57,731 nt of DNA from Legionella sp. GTDB taxonomy: Bacteria; Pseudomonadota; Gammaproteobacteria; Legionellales; Legionellaceae. The translations under genes and the position numbers were made by a program. Shown in pieces: positions 1 through 8,866 of the stretch (its first letter is position 1; each line of letters begins with the position of its first letter). Below the pieces are notes generated by a model that saw only the letters and a program-made list of their open reading frames with translations, was not told the DNA's origin and searched no databases. Location of the stretch: positions 1-57,731 of the forward strand of contig JAUXWR010000517.1 in the NCBI GenBank assembly GCA_030680075.1, read 5' to 3'.

Positions 1-537
1 TACGCTCGCGCTAATCCGGGCTACTCAGTTTTTAAACCAAAATTCTGCATTAATAACGACTCTGTAGCCCGGATTAGCGTTAGCGTAATCCGGGTTATCG
101 ATGCCTCAAAATAGCGCATTTCCCGGATTACGCTCGCGCTAATCCGGGCTACTCAGTTTTTAAACCAAAATCCTGCATTAATAACGACTCTGTAGCCCGG
201 ATTAGCGTTAGCGTAATCCGGGTTTTCGATGCCTGGGAATAGCGCATTTCCCGGATTACGCTAGCGCTAATCCGGGCTACTCGGTTTTTAAACCAAAATC
301 CTGCATTAATAACGACTCTGTAGCCCGGATTAGCGTTAGCGTAATCCGGGTTTTCGATGCTCCAGAACAGCGCATTTCCCGGATTACGCTCGCGCTAATC
401 CGGGCTACTCGGTTTTTAAACCAAAATCCTGCATTAATAACGACTCTGTAGCCCGGATTAGCGTTAGCGTAATCCGGGTTATCGATGCCTCGAAACAGCG
501 CATTTCTCGGATTACGATCGCGCTAATCCGGGCTACT
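1..537. repeat. Tandem array of a 128-bp unit made of REP-like palindromes
   Basis: The same junction (TACGCTCGCGCTAATCCGGG and variants) recurs at 1, 129, 257, 385 and 513, an exact 128-bp period over about 4.2 copies. Each unit contains two copies of a palindrome with core CCCGGATTACGC / GCGCTAATCCGGG in opposite orientation, separated by unique linkers of about 40-50 bp. This paired, inverted layout is the architecture of BIMEs. The copies differ by only a few bases, so the amplification looks recent. The array runs into the 3' end of the reverse-strand gene that stops at 546. No transposase is seen nearby. Confidence 0.93.
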
Positions 538-545
538 CGATGAAC

Positions 546-1286
546 TTAGATACTGAACTCTGATTCTTCATCAACTTCATAATCAGAAGAGTCAAGAGTG
601 CCATCATTTGCACTTTCCTGACTTGACTCGTCCACCAGATCATCAGAAAAATCTTTCAACAGGTCAATACATTCACTAATTTCATTCAATTGTTTATTTA
701 CCAAAAAGCGGACTTCTACATACGCAGCGTAAGCCGCAAAAATAGCCGTGGCTGCAAGTAAGAACGTAAGAGCCAAACCTACTGCCAATAGTCCAAAAGG
801 ACCTGCCGCCATACCAATCGCAAGTGTAGCAACAGCGCTATACACCATAGCCGCACTGTAATAGATACCGACAACAGAAAGAACCGTAACAACGCTCGCT
901 AAGCTAAAATTAAAGCTCGAACTAAATTTCTCCCAGCCACTATTTTTCACAGATGCCAATTGATCGAAGGCATTAGTGAGTGACTTTAATTGTTCCTGCG
1001 GAATGGGATTATCTATACAAATTAACTTAAGAGCTGCTTTCAATTCATTTTCTATATTTCTTACCATTCTCAAGCGTTTGCCATCAAAAAAGAATCGAGC
1101 TTCCAATTGACCAAAGCTGGCAGAGGCATTAGCAACGGCTCTTTTTAAACAGATGAGCGAAGCACAGCGCTCAGAAGCCGCTTCATCGTTAGCTAACCGA
1201 TTGCGTTTGGCCACATCGAGTTTAATCCGCATAGTTATTTCGTAAGGCTCAGGAAAAAAGCGAGGAACATAGAACCTTGGGTACAT
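546..1286 (-). CDS. Orphan two-helix membrane protein with acidic tail; possible secreted effector
   Basis: I do not recognise a family for this 246-residue protein. Residues 1-125 are soluble and charged. Residues about 128-160 and 163-190 form two long Ala/Val/Leu-rich hydrophobic stretches split by a Gly-Pro-Phe-Gly turn, which fits a membrane hairpin. Residues 200-246 are strongly acidic (DEESEFSI at the end). The start at 1286 has a GGTGA-like ribosome site a few bases upstream. A hairpin-forming membrane domain plus a Glu/Asp-rich tail is common among Dot/Icm effectors, but that role is an inference. It is transcribed toward the repeat array and stands alone. Confidence 0.7.
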   Translation of the reverse strand: MYPRFYVPRFFPEPYEITMRIKLDVAKRNRLANDEAASERCASLICLKRAVANASASFGQLEARFFFDGKRLRMVRNIENELKAALKLICIDNPIPQEQLKSLTNAFDQLASVKNSGWEKFSSSFNFSLASVVTVLSVVGIYYSAAMVYSAVATLAIGMAAGPFGLLAVGLALTFLLAATAIFAAYAAYVEVRFLVNKQLNEISECIDLLKDFSDDLVDESSQESANDGTLDSSDYEVDEESEFSI

Positions 1287-1365
1287 AAATCACCATTATT
1301 AAATCAAATTGCGCACATTTTAACACTTAAAAACCAAATTACAATAAAATTGCTCTACTTCAGAA

Positions 1366-2724
1366 CTAATGGCCCGCTATAGTCATTCCATCAATCAATA
1401 TCGAACCACACTGGGTTGCAATATTGGGATTAATATCATTACCCACGGCTTTAATAGCAAGAAACATCTCTTTTAAATTGCCTGCTATGGTTATTTCCTC
1501 TACCGGGTATTGAATTTCGCCATTTTCTACCCAAAAGCCCGTAGCGCCTCGTGAGTAATCGCCCGTTATTCCATTTACACCTTGCCCCATTAACTCTGTA
1601 ACTAACAATCCTTTATCCATTTTTTTTAATAAATCATCGAAACCGCCGGCATTGGCATCTAATGTCAAGTTATGCACACCCCCACTATTGGCAGTTGTTT
1701 TTAAACCCATGCGCCGAGCAGAGTAACTGCCTAATGCATATTGGCAAAGCTTCCCATCTTCCACAAAAATATTATTTCGCGTTAAAACACCCTCTCCATC
1801 AAAAGGCGAACTACCAAGGCCTTTCTTTAAATGAGGTTGTTCATAGATCCTGAAGGATTCGGGAAAAATCTGCTTTCCCAGAGAATCCAGTAAAAAGGAG
1901 TTTTTACGGTATAAATTAGAGCCGCTTATCGCATTGATGAAGCTGGATAAAATACTGCTGGAAACGCGAGATGAAAATAATACTGGTGTTTTTTGTGTTT
2001 TAATTTGACGAGCACCCAAACGACTGGTCGCGCGCGAAACAGCGCTTTTTGCCAATTGATCCAGAGAAGTCAAATCTTTAAAATGCCGGGATGTCGTGTA
2101 ATCATAATCCCGCTGCATGGCCTCACCCTCTTTTGCAATTAACGAGCAGCTAATGCTATGCCTTGAGCCGCTAATAATCCCTCGCCCGCCATACGTATTG
2201 GCAAAACCATGGATAAAGTTATATGTCGACACACTCACACCATCAGAATTGGTGATGCGCTTATCATGATCCAATGCATGCGCCTCACAGGATAAAGCCA
2301 TTTCAATAGCCTCAGGCGGATTAATAGCCCACGGGTGATAAAGATCGAGATCCGGGAATTTGTCCGTCATCAACTCTTTATCAGCAAGACCAAAACAGGG
2401 GTCTTCTGCACTTACCCTGGCAATATCACAAGCAGCGGTTACCAACGCATCGAGTGCTTTGGGTGAAGTATCAGTACTGCTCGCCCCTCCCTTACGATGA
2501 CCAATATAAACAACAAGGCTCACACCTTTGTCTTCATTAAATGAAACCGTCTCGACTTCTCTCATGCGCACATCAACCGAATATCCTTCATCATGATTAA
2601 CCGATACTGTGGCATCACTTGCCCCTTGTGCACGGGCTCGTGCTAATACATCCTGCATCAAAGCTGATAAATCGCTTGCTGATTTTTGCTGCACTCTGGT
2701 AAGATTTTCCGATTGTGTTGACAT
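1366..2724 (-). CDS. pmbA: TldE/PmbA metalloprotease-family protein
   Basis: This 452-residue protein matches the PmbA/TldE family in length and in conserved stretches, for example the C-terminal part around VNGITGDYSRGATGFWVENG, which is typical of the family. In the known TldD/TldE heterodimer, TldD carries the zinc HExxxH site and TldE is the non-catalytic partner. Together they cleave unfolded peptides and take part in microcin and CcdA processing. No tldD lies in the window. The gene is divergent from the exported glycosidase-like gene, with 48 bp between their starts, so they probably share a promoter region. Confidence 0.92.
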   Translation of the reverse strand: MSTQSENLTRVQQKSASDLSALMQDVLARARAQGASDATVSVNHDEGYSVDVRMREVETVSFNEDKGVSLVVYIGHRKGGASSTDTSPKALDALVTAACDIARVSAEDPCFGLADKELMTDKFPDLDLYHPWAINPPEAIEMALSCEAHALDHDKRITNSDGVSVSTYNFIHGFANTYGGRGIISGSRHSISCSLIAKEGEAMQRDYDYTTSRHFKDLTSLDQLAKSAVSRATSRLGARQIKTQKTPVLFSSRVSSSILSSFINAISGSNLYRKNSFLLDSLGKQIFPESFRIYEQPHLKKGLGSSPFDGEGVLTRNNIFVEDGKLCQYALGSYSARRMGLKTTANSGGVHNLTLDANAGGFDDLLKKMDKGLLVTELMGQGVNGITGDYSRGATGFWVENGEIQYPVEEITIAGNLKEMFLAIKAVGNDINPNIATQCGSILIDGMTIAGH

Positions 2725-2772
2725 GACAGTTTCCGCTCTTAAGAAATATGTTTACAAGGATACAAGATTACT

Positions 2773-3555
2773 ATGCCCAGTCAAACCATTGTAACCACAA
2801 AATGGCTGAAGCGATTCTGGAAGTCGATACTTACCTTTTTAATGGTTGCTTTATTATTAAGTTATGCATTTGCAGCCAATAATTGGCGCAGATTAAATGA
2901 TGGGCTGGACTATCAGGATTTGGAGCGCGGCTATCTCACTCCCTGGTCACATGTTCACGCCTTCAGAATTAACCTCAAATCCAATAACCTCGCACTGGTT
3001 ATGGCCAAAGATTTGGCGGTCAAACACGCCTCTGTTGATGAATTTGCCCAACATAGCAAGGCACTTATCAGCATCAATGGTGGTTTTTTTGATGAAGCCT
3101 ATCACCCGCTTGGCCTTCGTATCAATAATAAAAAACAGCAAAGCCCCCTTAAACAAATAAGCTGGTGGGGTGTTTTTTATATTAAAAATAATAAAGCTTA
3201 TGTTTCAAGCGTCCGCCAATTTAACCACGACAGCCAAATTGAGTTTGCTATCCAAAGCGGCCCGCGTTTATTAATCAATGGACAAATCCCGCCGCTTAAG
3301 CCCGGGCGCGCTGAACGCTCAGCACTGGGAATTACCAAAGACGGGCAAGTTATTATTCTAATTACAGACAACTCCCCTTTATCCACAACAGAGCTCGCTC
3401 AATTAATGAAAGCCCCCCCGCTAAATTGCCTTAATGCCCTAAACCTTGATGGCGGCAGCTCCACTCAATTACACGCACAAATTAACGCTTTCAGGCTTAA
3501 TGTGCATGGCTTTTCCAATGTATCAGATGCGGTTATTGTGAAGGCGAAAAACTAA
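2773..3555 (+). CDS. Exported phosphodiester glycosidase-domain (NAGPA-like) protein
   Basis: The protein is 260 residues. A hydrophobic segment at about 18-35 serves as signal peptide or membrane anchor. The rest fits the phosphodiester glycosidase domain (NAGPA/YigE-like): the NGGFFD motif at 102-107 and the LDGGSST motif at 225-231 are the two hallmark acidic/glycine sites. Family members remove GlcNAc-1-phosphodiester caps or act on cell-wall glycans; the substrate here cannot be read from the sequence. It is probably periplasmic. A weak AAGGA lies upstream of the ATG. A long inverted repeat follows the stop. Confidence 0.8.
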   Translation: MPSQTIVTTKWLKRFWKSILTFLMVALLLSYAFAANNWRRLNDGLDYQDLERGYLTPWSHVHAFRINLKSNNLALVMAKDLAVKHASVDEFAQHSKALISINGGFFDEAYHPLGLRINNKKQQSPLKQISWWGVFYIKNNKAYVSSVRQFNHDSQIEFAIQSGPRLLINGQIPPLKPGRAERSALGITKDGQVIILITDNSPLSTTELAQLMKAPPLNCLNALNLDGGSSTQLHAQINAFRLNVHGFSNVSDAVIVKAKN

Positions 3556-3578
3556 AGGTAGCGGACAGTTTTTAGTTG

Positions 3579-3676
3579 TAGGGTGGGCAAAGGAGCTTGC
3601 GACGTGCCCACCAACGGAGCCCAACCATTGGCGCCTTGAACTGGTGGACACGTAGCAAGCTCCTTTGTCCACCCTA
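3579..3676. repeat. Inverted repeat, GTAGGGTGGGCAAAGGAGC family
   Basis: The left arm at 3579-3613 and the right arm at 3642-3676 are complementary over 35 bases with three mismatches, enclosing a 28-base loop. The arm sequence (TAGGGTGGGCAAAGGAGC) recurs at the right end of the window (57714-57731) and, inverted, at about 57640-57661, so it is a dispersed repeat family distinct from the CCCGGATTACGC palindromes. It could also act as a transcription stop after the glycosidase-like gene, but there is no T-run. Confidence 0.85.
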
Positions 3677-3709
3677 CTAAAGATGGCAGGGCAGTATGCG
3701 TTATTCGGA

Positions 3710-3740
3710 CCCGGATTACGCTGGCGCTAATCCGGGCTAC
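3710..3740. repeat. Single REP-like palindrome
   Basis: A solitary copy of the palindrome CCCGGATTACGC-tggc-GCTAATCCGGGCTAC. It belongs to the same family as the arrays at 1-537 and 12551-12839. Confidence 0.9.
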
Positions 3741-3794
3741 AAAGGGCTTAAGAACGCATTCCCTCCCCCCCTGATTTCACACCAGCTTTTCTAA

Positions 3795-3825
3795 CTATCT
3801 ACAACTTATCCACAAGTTATCTCCA
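3795..3825 (+). promoter_or_regulatory. Three phased DnaA-type boxes upstream of nrdA
   Basis: A perfect DnaA box TTATCCACA lies at 3806-3814. It is flanked by two imperfect copies at 3795-3803 (CTATCTACA) and 3817-3825 (TTATCTCCA). The three starts are exactly 11 bp apart, so they lie on one helix face. DnaA boxes at nrd promoters couple dNTP synthesis to replication in E. coli; the same logic here is inferred. Confidence 0.6.
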
Positions 3826-3833
3826 GCTTACAA

Positions 3834-3849
3834 ACACAATATCTAGCGT
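3834..3849 (+). promoter_or_regulatory. NrdR box 1
   Basis: ACACAATATCTAGCGT matches the 16-bp NrdR consensus (aCaCwAtATaTwGtgt) at 14 of 16 positions. It is paired with box 2 exactly 31 bp downstream, the usual three-turn spacing for NrdR repressor sites before ribonucleotide reductase genes. Confidence 0.8.
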
Positions 3850-3864
3850 TCTTTGCAACAAATT

Positions 3865-3880
3865 AAACTAGATATTGTGT
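3865..3880 (+). promoter_or_regulatory. NrdR box 2
   Basis: AAACTAGATATTGTGT matches the NrdR consensus at 14 of 16 positions. It lies nine bases upstream of the TATACT hexamer at 3889-3894, so binding would block the promoter. Known NrdR proteins repress with dATP and ATP as ligands. Confidence 0.8.
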
Positions 3881-3888
3881 GATTAGGC

Positions 3889-3894
3889 TATACT
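3889..3894 (+). promoter_or_regulatory. Candidate -10 element of nrdAB
   Basis: TATACT lies just downstream of NrdR box 2 and 72 bases before the nrdA start. No good -35 hexamer is visible at 16-18 bp, which would suit an activated promoter. Confidence 0.45.
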
Positions 3895-3966
3895 ATTAGT
3901 AAGCTTTTTAGGTTACAATTTTTAACTCACGAAAAAAAAAGTAACCTAAAATAAAGTGGAGGCATC

Positions 3967-6786
3967 ATGTCGGAACTACTTGAACCAGTAAAAGGTGTAC
4001 CGTCTATCAGTCAGCAAGAATTAGATGTTATCGCACCTGGCTCATTAAAAACCATTAAGCGTAATGGCAAAGTTGTGACTTATGATGAGAGCAAAATTAA
4101 AGTCGCTATTACTAAAGCGTTTATCGCCGAAGAAGGTGCTAATGCTGCTGCGTCTAATCGCATTCATCAACAAGTTGATGAGATTACCAAACAAGTTACC
4201 CAAAATTTTAAACGACGTTTTCCAAGCGGCGGTACTATTCACATCGAAGATATTCAAGACCAGGTTGAATTGGCGTTAATGCGCAATGAGCAATATAAAG
4301 TTGCTCGCGGCTATGTTCTATATCGTGAAGAGCACCGAAAAGCACGCGCGGCCAGCTCGCCAAAACCCGCTCATGACAGTAAAACACTCCTCATCACTAT
4401 GTCGGATGGCGAGCTTAAGCCCCTGGACATGAAACGAGTACAAGTGATTGTTGATGAAGCCTGTCGTGATCTTGCCAATGTTAAAGCCGCACCTATTATT
4501 AAAGAGGCGCTGCGAAACCTTTATAATCTCGCGAGTCTCGACGATGTTCATAAGGCATTAATCATGGCAGCCCGCGCCCGGGTAGAACAAGAGCCTAATT
4601 ACACTTATGTAAGCGCTCGCCTGTTGCTTGATAGCCTGCGTGCAGAAGCCCTCAACAAATTAAATATTCAAACGGAAGCCACTTTTGACGAAATGGCAGC
4701 GCTCTATCCGTCTTACTTCAAGACTTATATCGCGCAAGGTATCAACCAGGGCATCCTTGATAGCAAGCTAATTGATTTTAACCTGGATAAACTGGGAGCC
4801 GCCCTTCTTCCCAAACGGGATATGCAATTTAGCTACTTAAGTATACAAACCCTTTATGATCGCTACTTCATTCATGAGCAAGGCGTGCGTTATGAATTAC
4901 CGCAGGCATTTTTCATGCGCGTCGCAATGGGTCTTGCTATCCGCGAGAAAAATAAAGACGCCAAAGCCATTGAATTTTATCAATTGCTATCCTCCTTTGA
5001 TTACATGGCGTCAACACCCACCCTGTTTAATGCAGGAACGGTAAGACCGCAATTATCAAGCTGCTATTTAAGCACCGTACCTGATCACCTTGATGGTATT
5101 TACAGTGCCATTAAAGACAATGCACTATTATCAAAATTCGCAGGCGGCCTTGGTAACGACTGGACCCCTGTTCGTGCCATGGGCTCTCATATCAAAGGGA
5201 CCAACGGCCAGTCACAAGGTGTCGTGCCATTCTTAAACGTAGTAGATGCTACAGCAGTTGCAGTTAATCAAGGCGGCAAGCGTAAGGGAGCTGTTTGCTC
5301 ATACCTTGAATGCTGGCACCGGGATGTAGAAGAGTTTCTGGAGCTTCGTAAAAACACTGGTGATGACAGACGACGTACGCATGATATGAATACAGCGCTG
5401 TGGATACCGGATTTGTTTCTGAAACGGGTGCACGAAGAAGGCGAATGGACGCTATTTTCCCCAGATGAAGTACCCGAACTCCATGATCTGAGCGGTAAAG
5501 CCTTTGAAAGCCTCTACGAAGAGTATGAAGAGAAAGCACGTCGCGGCGAAATCAAAAATACGCGAACGCTGCAAGCGGTCAAGCTTTGGCGTAAAATGCT
5601 GTCCATGCTATTTGAAACCGGGCATCCATGGCTCACGTTTAAAGATCCCTGTAATTTGCGCTCTCCACAACAACATGCAGGCGTTATTCATAGTTCAAAT
5701 TTATGTACAGAAATTACATTAAATACATCACAAGATGAGATTGCCGTTTGTAACCTGGGCAGCATCAATTTGCCAGCACATATTACCAAAGGCAAATTGG
5801 ATAAAGAGAAATTGAAACGAACGATTACCACGGCAATTCGTATGCTGGATAACGTGATTGATATCAACTATTACTCTGTCCCACAGGCACGTAATTCCAA
5901 CCTGAAACATCGCCCTATCGGCATGGGATTAATGGGTTTCCAGGATGCGCTTTACGAACTTAAACTTGATTACGCCTCAAAAGACGCCGTTGAATTTGCT
6001 GACTATTCCATGGAATTAATCAGTTTCTATGCAATTGAAGCTTCATCAGAGTTAGCCGCTGAACGTGGCAGTTATTCAAGCTATGAAGGGTCATTGTGGA
6101 GTAAAGGAATTCTGCCCATTGACTCCATTAATTTATTGCAGCAATCCCGTGGTAAATACTTAGAGCAAGACCGAACCCAACGCCTGGATTGGGAAAGTTT
6201 GCGCGTCAAGGTACGCACTCAGGGAATGCGTAACTCAAACGTCATGGCAATCGCACCTACTGCTACTATTTCCAATATTTGCGGTGTTGCCCAATCGATT
6301 GAGCCGACTTATCAAAACCTGTATGTGAAATCTAACCTTTCCGGTGAGTTTACTGTTATTAATCCCTACCTTGTCGCTGATTTGAAAGCGTTAAATCTGT
6401 GGGATGAAGTAATGGTTAATGATTTAAAATATTTCAATGGTAGTGTGCAGCCTATTAGCCGCATTCCTGCTGAGTTAAAAGCGCGCTATGCAACAGCCTT
6501 TGAAATTGATCCCACCTGGTTGATTGAAGCAGGCTCTCGTCGTCAGAAATGGATTGATCAGGCGCAATCATTAAATATTTACATGGCCCAACCATCGGGT
6601 CAGAAGCTTGATAAATTATACAAGCATGCATGGCTTCGTGGTTTAAAAACAACTTACTACTTACGAAGTCTGGGTGCCAGTAACGCTGAGAAATCAACGG
6701 TTACAGATGGCGCACTTAACGCGGTCAAAATAGAAGAACCAAAAGTTTGTTCTATTCTTGACCCAGACTGCGAAGCTTGCCAATAA
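3967..6786 (+). CDS. nrdA: Class Ia ribonucleoside-diphosphate reductase, large (alpha) subunit
   Basis: This 939-residue NrdA reduces ribonucleoside diphosphates in the cytoplasm with NrdB. Two ATP-cone-like regulatory domains occupy about residues 28-125 and 140-235, so it is longer than the E. coli enzyme. In the barrel, C366 (SSCYLS) is one of the redox cysteines, and N578-x-C580-x-E582 is the catalytic triad with the thiyl cysteine. The tail ends with C928, C935 and C938, the flexible cysteines that re-reduce the active site. The start has GTGGAGG just upstream. nrdB follows 12 bp after the stop, so the two form an operon under the NrdR/DnaA-type sites. Confidence 0.97.
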   Translation: MSELLEPVKGVPSISQQELDVIAPGSLKTIKRNGKVVTYDESKIKVAITKAFIAEEGANAAASNRIHQQVDEITKQVTQNFKRRFPSGGTIHIEDIQDQVELALMRNEQYKVARGYVLYREEHRKARAASSPKPAHDSKTLLITMSDGELKPLDMKRVQVIVDEACRDLANVKAAPIIKEALRNLYNLASLDDVHKALIMAARARVEQEPNYTYVSARLLLDSLRAEALNKLNIQTEATFDEMAALYPSYFKTYIAQGINQGILDSKLIDFNLDKLGAALLPKRDMQFSYLSIQTLYDRYFIHEQGVRYELPQAFFMRVAMGLAIREKNKDAKAIEFYQLLSSFDYMASTPTLFNAGTVRPQLSSCYLSTVPDHLDGIYSAIKDNALLSKFAGGLGNDWTPVRAMGSHIKGTNGQSQGVVPFLNVVDATAVAVNQGGKRKGAVCSYLECWHRDVEEFLELRKNTGDDRRRTHDMNTALWIPDLFLKRVHEEGEWTLFSPDEVPELHDLSGKAFESLYEEYEEKARRGEIKNTRTLQAVKLWRKMLSMLFETGHPWLTFKDPCNLRSPQQHAGVIHSSNLCTEITLNTSQDEIAVCNLGSINLPAHITKGKLDKEKLKRTITTAIRMLDNVIDINYYSVPQARNSNLKHRPIGMGLMGFQDALYELKLDYASKDAVEFADYSMELISFYAIEASSELAAERGSYSSYEGSLWSKGILPIDSINLLQQSRGKYLEQDRTQRLDWESLRVKVRTQGMRNSNVMAIAPTATISNICGVAQSIEPTYQNLYVKSNLSGEFTVINPYLVADLKALNLWDEVMVNDLKYFNGSVQPISRIPAELKARYATAFEIDPTWLIEAGSRRQKWIDQAQSLNIYMAQPSGQKLDKLYKHAWLRGLKTTYYLRSLGASNAEKSTVTDGALNAVKIEEPKVCSILDPDCEACQ

Positions 6787-6798
6787 GAGGATAATTGA

Positions 6799-7902
6799 AT
6801 GTCAACTACACACTTAGTCGAAAATGAAGCACCCTTGATTGTACCTGGTCTCGAATCATTGGCAATGGGCGCAGGTCGCATACATGTTGATGACAAACAA
6901 GTCATCAACTGCCGCGCTGACTTAAATCAGCTAGTGCCCTTTAAATACAAATGGGCATGGGATAAATATCTGACCGCCTGCGCAAATCATTGGATGCCCA
7001 ATGAAATCAACATGAGTGCTGATGTGGCCTTATGGAAAGATCTGGATGGTTTAACAGATGATGAGCGTACGATTATTCTCCGTAATTTAGGCTTCTTCTC
7101 AACAGCGGATTCATTGGTTGCTAATAATTTGGTACTCGCTGTATACCGACATATTACCAATCCTGAATGTCGTCAGTACTTGTTGCGTCAGGCGTTTGAA
7201 GAAGCGCTGCATACTCATGCTTATCAATACATTATTGAAAGCCTGGGCCTTGACGAAGCAGCAGTGTTTAACATGTACCGTGAAGTCCCATCGGTTGCCA
7301 GTAAAGCATCCTGGGCTCTGCCTTTTACCCAAAGTTTAGGCGATCCTAATTTCCAAACAGGAACACCTGAAAATGATCAACGCTTATTACGTGATTTGAT
7401 TGCTTTTTACGTGATCTTTGAAGGTATTTTCTTTTATGTAGGATTTACACAGATTTTATCCATGGGTCGACGTAATAAAATGGTCGGCACATCAGAACAG
7501 TTCCAATATATTTTACGTGATGAATCCATGCACATGAATTTTGGTATTGATGTCATTAATCAAATTAAAATTGAAAATCCACACCTCTGGACACCTGCAT
7601 TTAAAGAAGAAATTATCACGCTGATTAAAGAAGGGGTGGCTTTAGAATATCAATACGCTAAAGATACTATGCCGCATGGTATTTTGGGCATGAATGCCGA
7701 GATGTTTGAAGAGTATTTATATTTTATTGCTAACCGCCGTTGCAATCAAATTGGCTTACCTGAGCAATACCCGGGCGCCGAAAATCCTTTCCCATGGATG
7801 AGCGAAATGATGGATTTGAAGAAAGAGAAAAACTTCTTCGAAACACGCGTTATCGAATATCAGGCGGGTGGTACGTTAAGCTGGGATGAAGAGGATAAGT
7901 AG
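6799..7902 (+). CDS. nrdB: Class Ia ribonucleoside-diphosphate reductase, small (beta) subunit
   Basis: This 367-residue subunit holds the diiron-tyrosyl radical cofactor that starts catalysis in NrdA. The iron ligands E135 and H138 are visible, followed by Y142, the radical tyrosine (EALHTHAY). A second set is E208 in the FEG helix, then E242 and H245 (DESMH). Because tyrosine is present rather than phenylalanine, this is a class Ia/b-type R2 and not the Mn/Fe class Ic type. An AGAGGATAATTG leader supplies the ribosome site. It is the last gene of the operon. Confidence 0.97.
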   Translation: MSTTHLVENEAPLIVPGLESLAMGAGRIHVDDKQVINCRADLNQLVPFKYKWAWDKYLTACANHWMPNEINMSADVALWKDLDGLTDDERTIILRNLGFFSTADSLVANNLVLAVYRHITNPECRQYLLRQAFEEALHTHAYQYIIESLGLDEAAVFNMYREVPSVASKASWALPFTQSLGDPNFQTGTPENDQRLLRDLIAFYVIFEGIFFYVGFTQILSMGRRNKMVGTSEQFQYILRDESMHMNFGIDVINQIKIENPHLWTPAFKEEIITLIKEGVALEYQYAKDTMPHGILGMNAEMFEEYLYFIANRRCNQIGLPEQYPGAENPFPWMSEMMDLKKEKNFFETRVIEYQAGGTLSWDEEDK

Positions 7903-7984
7903 ATCGAGCCGGCTCGATGCAAGTAGTCACTTTATATCCATAACTAATCTTAAGGCAGCGCCATTAGGCGCCGCCATACATTTA

Positions 7985-8728
7985 CTAACCTTGAGTTTTT
8001 GGCATTATACTTTCTGTATCAAAAAAGGTAACTTTGCCGGTAGAAAGGTCTTGAATACCACCCACAATTCCTACCTCTCCCTCTTGGATTAACTTAGCCA
8101 GCACAGGACTTCTTTCCTGAATTTGCTTCATCACCACCAATACATTATCCTTGGCGATTTCATTAATAACGGCTTCACTAGAGCAATCAGGAGCTGATTT
8201 TTCTTTATCAACCTGATTAAGCGCTGGCTCTATTTTTTGCAATACACCAGTTAGATGCCCAAGCTTGACCTGGTTACAAGCACCTCGAATAGCACCACAA
8301 TTCGTATGACCAATGACAGCGATTAATTTAGCGCCCACAACCTTTGTACCAAACTCCATGCTACCAAGAATATCGTCATTTTGGACATTGCCTGCCACTC
8401 GCAAGGTGAAAACATCACCAATGCCTTGATCAAAAACCAGCTCAGGCGGGGTTCGTGCATCCATACAATTAAGAATTACGGCAACAGGATGTTGATTTTT
8501 GGCTGTTGCGTAAGCTTGAGCCACTAAATCACGATTTTTTAGTTTCCCTTCGGTAAAGCGCTGATTCCCGTCTTTGAGCCGTTGTAATACTTGTGCGGGC
8601 GTCTTCGCTTCCTGCTGGTCTGCACTCATAACGGTGGAATGAGAAGACGCATTATCCGCCATCGCGATTGTTGCCAGTCCCATCAAACCTAGAATCAAAC
8701 CCGATTTGCATCCCTTTCTATATTTCAT
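7985..8728 (-). CDS. Exported beta-class carbonic anhydrase
   Basis: The enzyme interconverts CO2 and bicarbonate. From the ATG at 8728 (AAAGGAG five bases upstream) it has 247 residues. Two in-frame GTG codons further upstream overlap the ribosome site and are less likely starts. Residues 1-24 form a signal peptide ending in a TIAMA-type cleavage region, so the protein is probably periplasmic. The zinc site of beta-class enzymes is intact: C88-x-D90-x-R92, then H141-x-x-C144. It is monocistronic and converges on nrdB. Confidence 0.92.
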   Translation of the reverse strand: MKYRKGCKSGLILGLMGLATIAMADNASSHSTVMSADQQEAKTPAQVLQRLKDGNQRFTEGKLKNRDLVAQAYATAKNQHPVAVILNCMDARTPPELVFDQGIGDVFTLRVAGNVQNDDILGSMEFGTKVVGAKLIAVIGHTNCGAIRGACNQVKLGHLTGVLQKIEPALNQVDKEKSAPDCSSEAVINEIAKDNVLVVMKQIQERSPVLAKLIQEGEVGIVGGIQDLSTGKVTFFDTESIMPKTQG

Positions 8729-8797
8729 CACCACTCCTTTGGATTATTAACTAATTAAATGTACAGGAGTTTAAATCAAAAACCCACCCGTTTATTC

Positions 8798-8825
8798 TTG
8801 ACAATAAATCTATCTCTATTATTCT
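8798..8825 (+). promoter_or_regulatory. Sigma70-type promoter of the P450-like gene
   Basis: TTGACA at 8798-8803 and TATTCT at 8820-8825 are separated by 16 bp, about 40 bases before the start codon at 8867. Confidence 0.6.
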
Positions 8826-8866
8826 GATATTCTGAGGTTTCTACTTATACCTAGGGAATAGCGGAT

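Noticed and set aside
1..537. Possible CRISPR array because of regular repeats
   Set aside because: The 128-bp period has conserved, not variable, spacers; each unit holds two inverted palindromes, and no cas gene is nearby.
7944..7976. Terminator-like stem after nrdB (GGCAGCGCC/GGCGCCGCC)
   Set aside because: It has a mismatch in the stem and no T-run, so it is too weak to list as a terminator.
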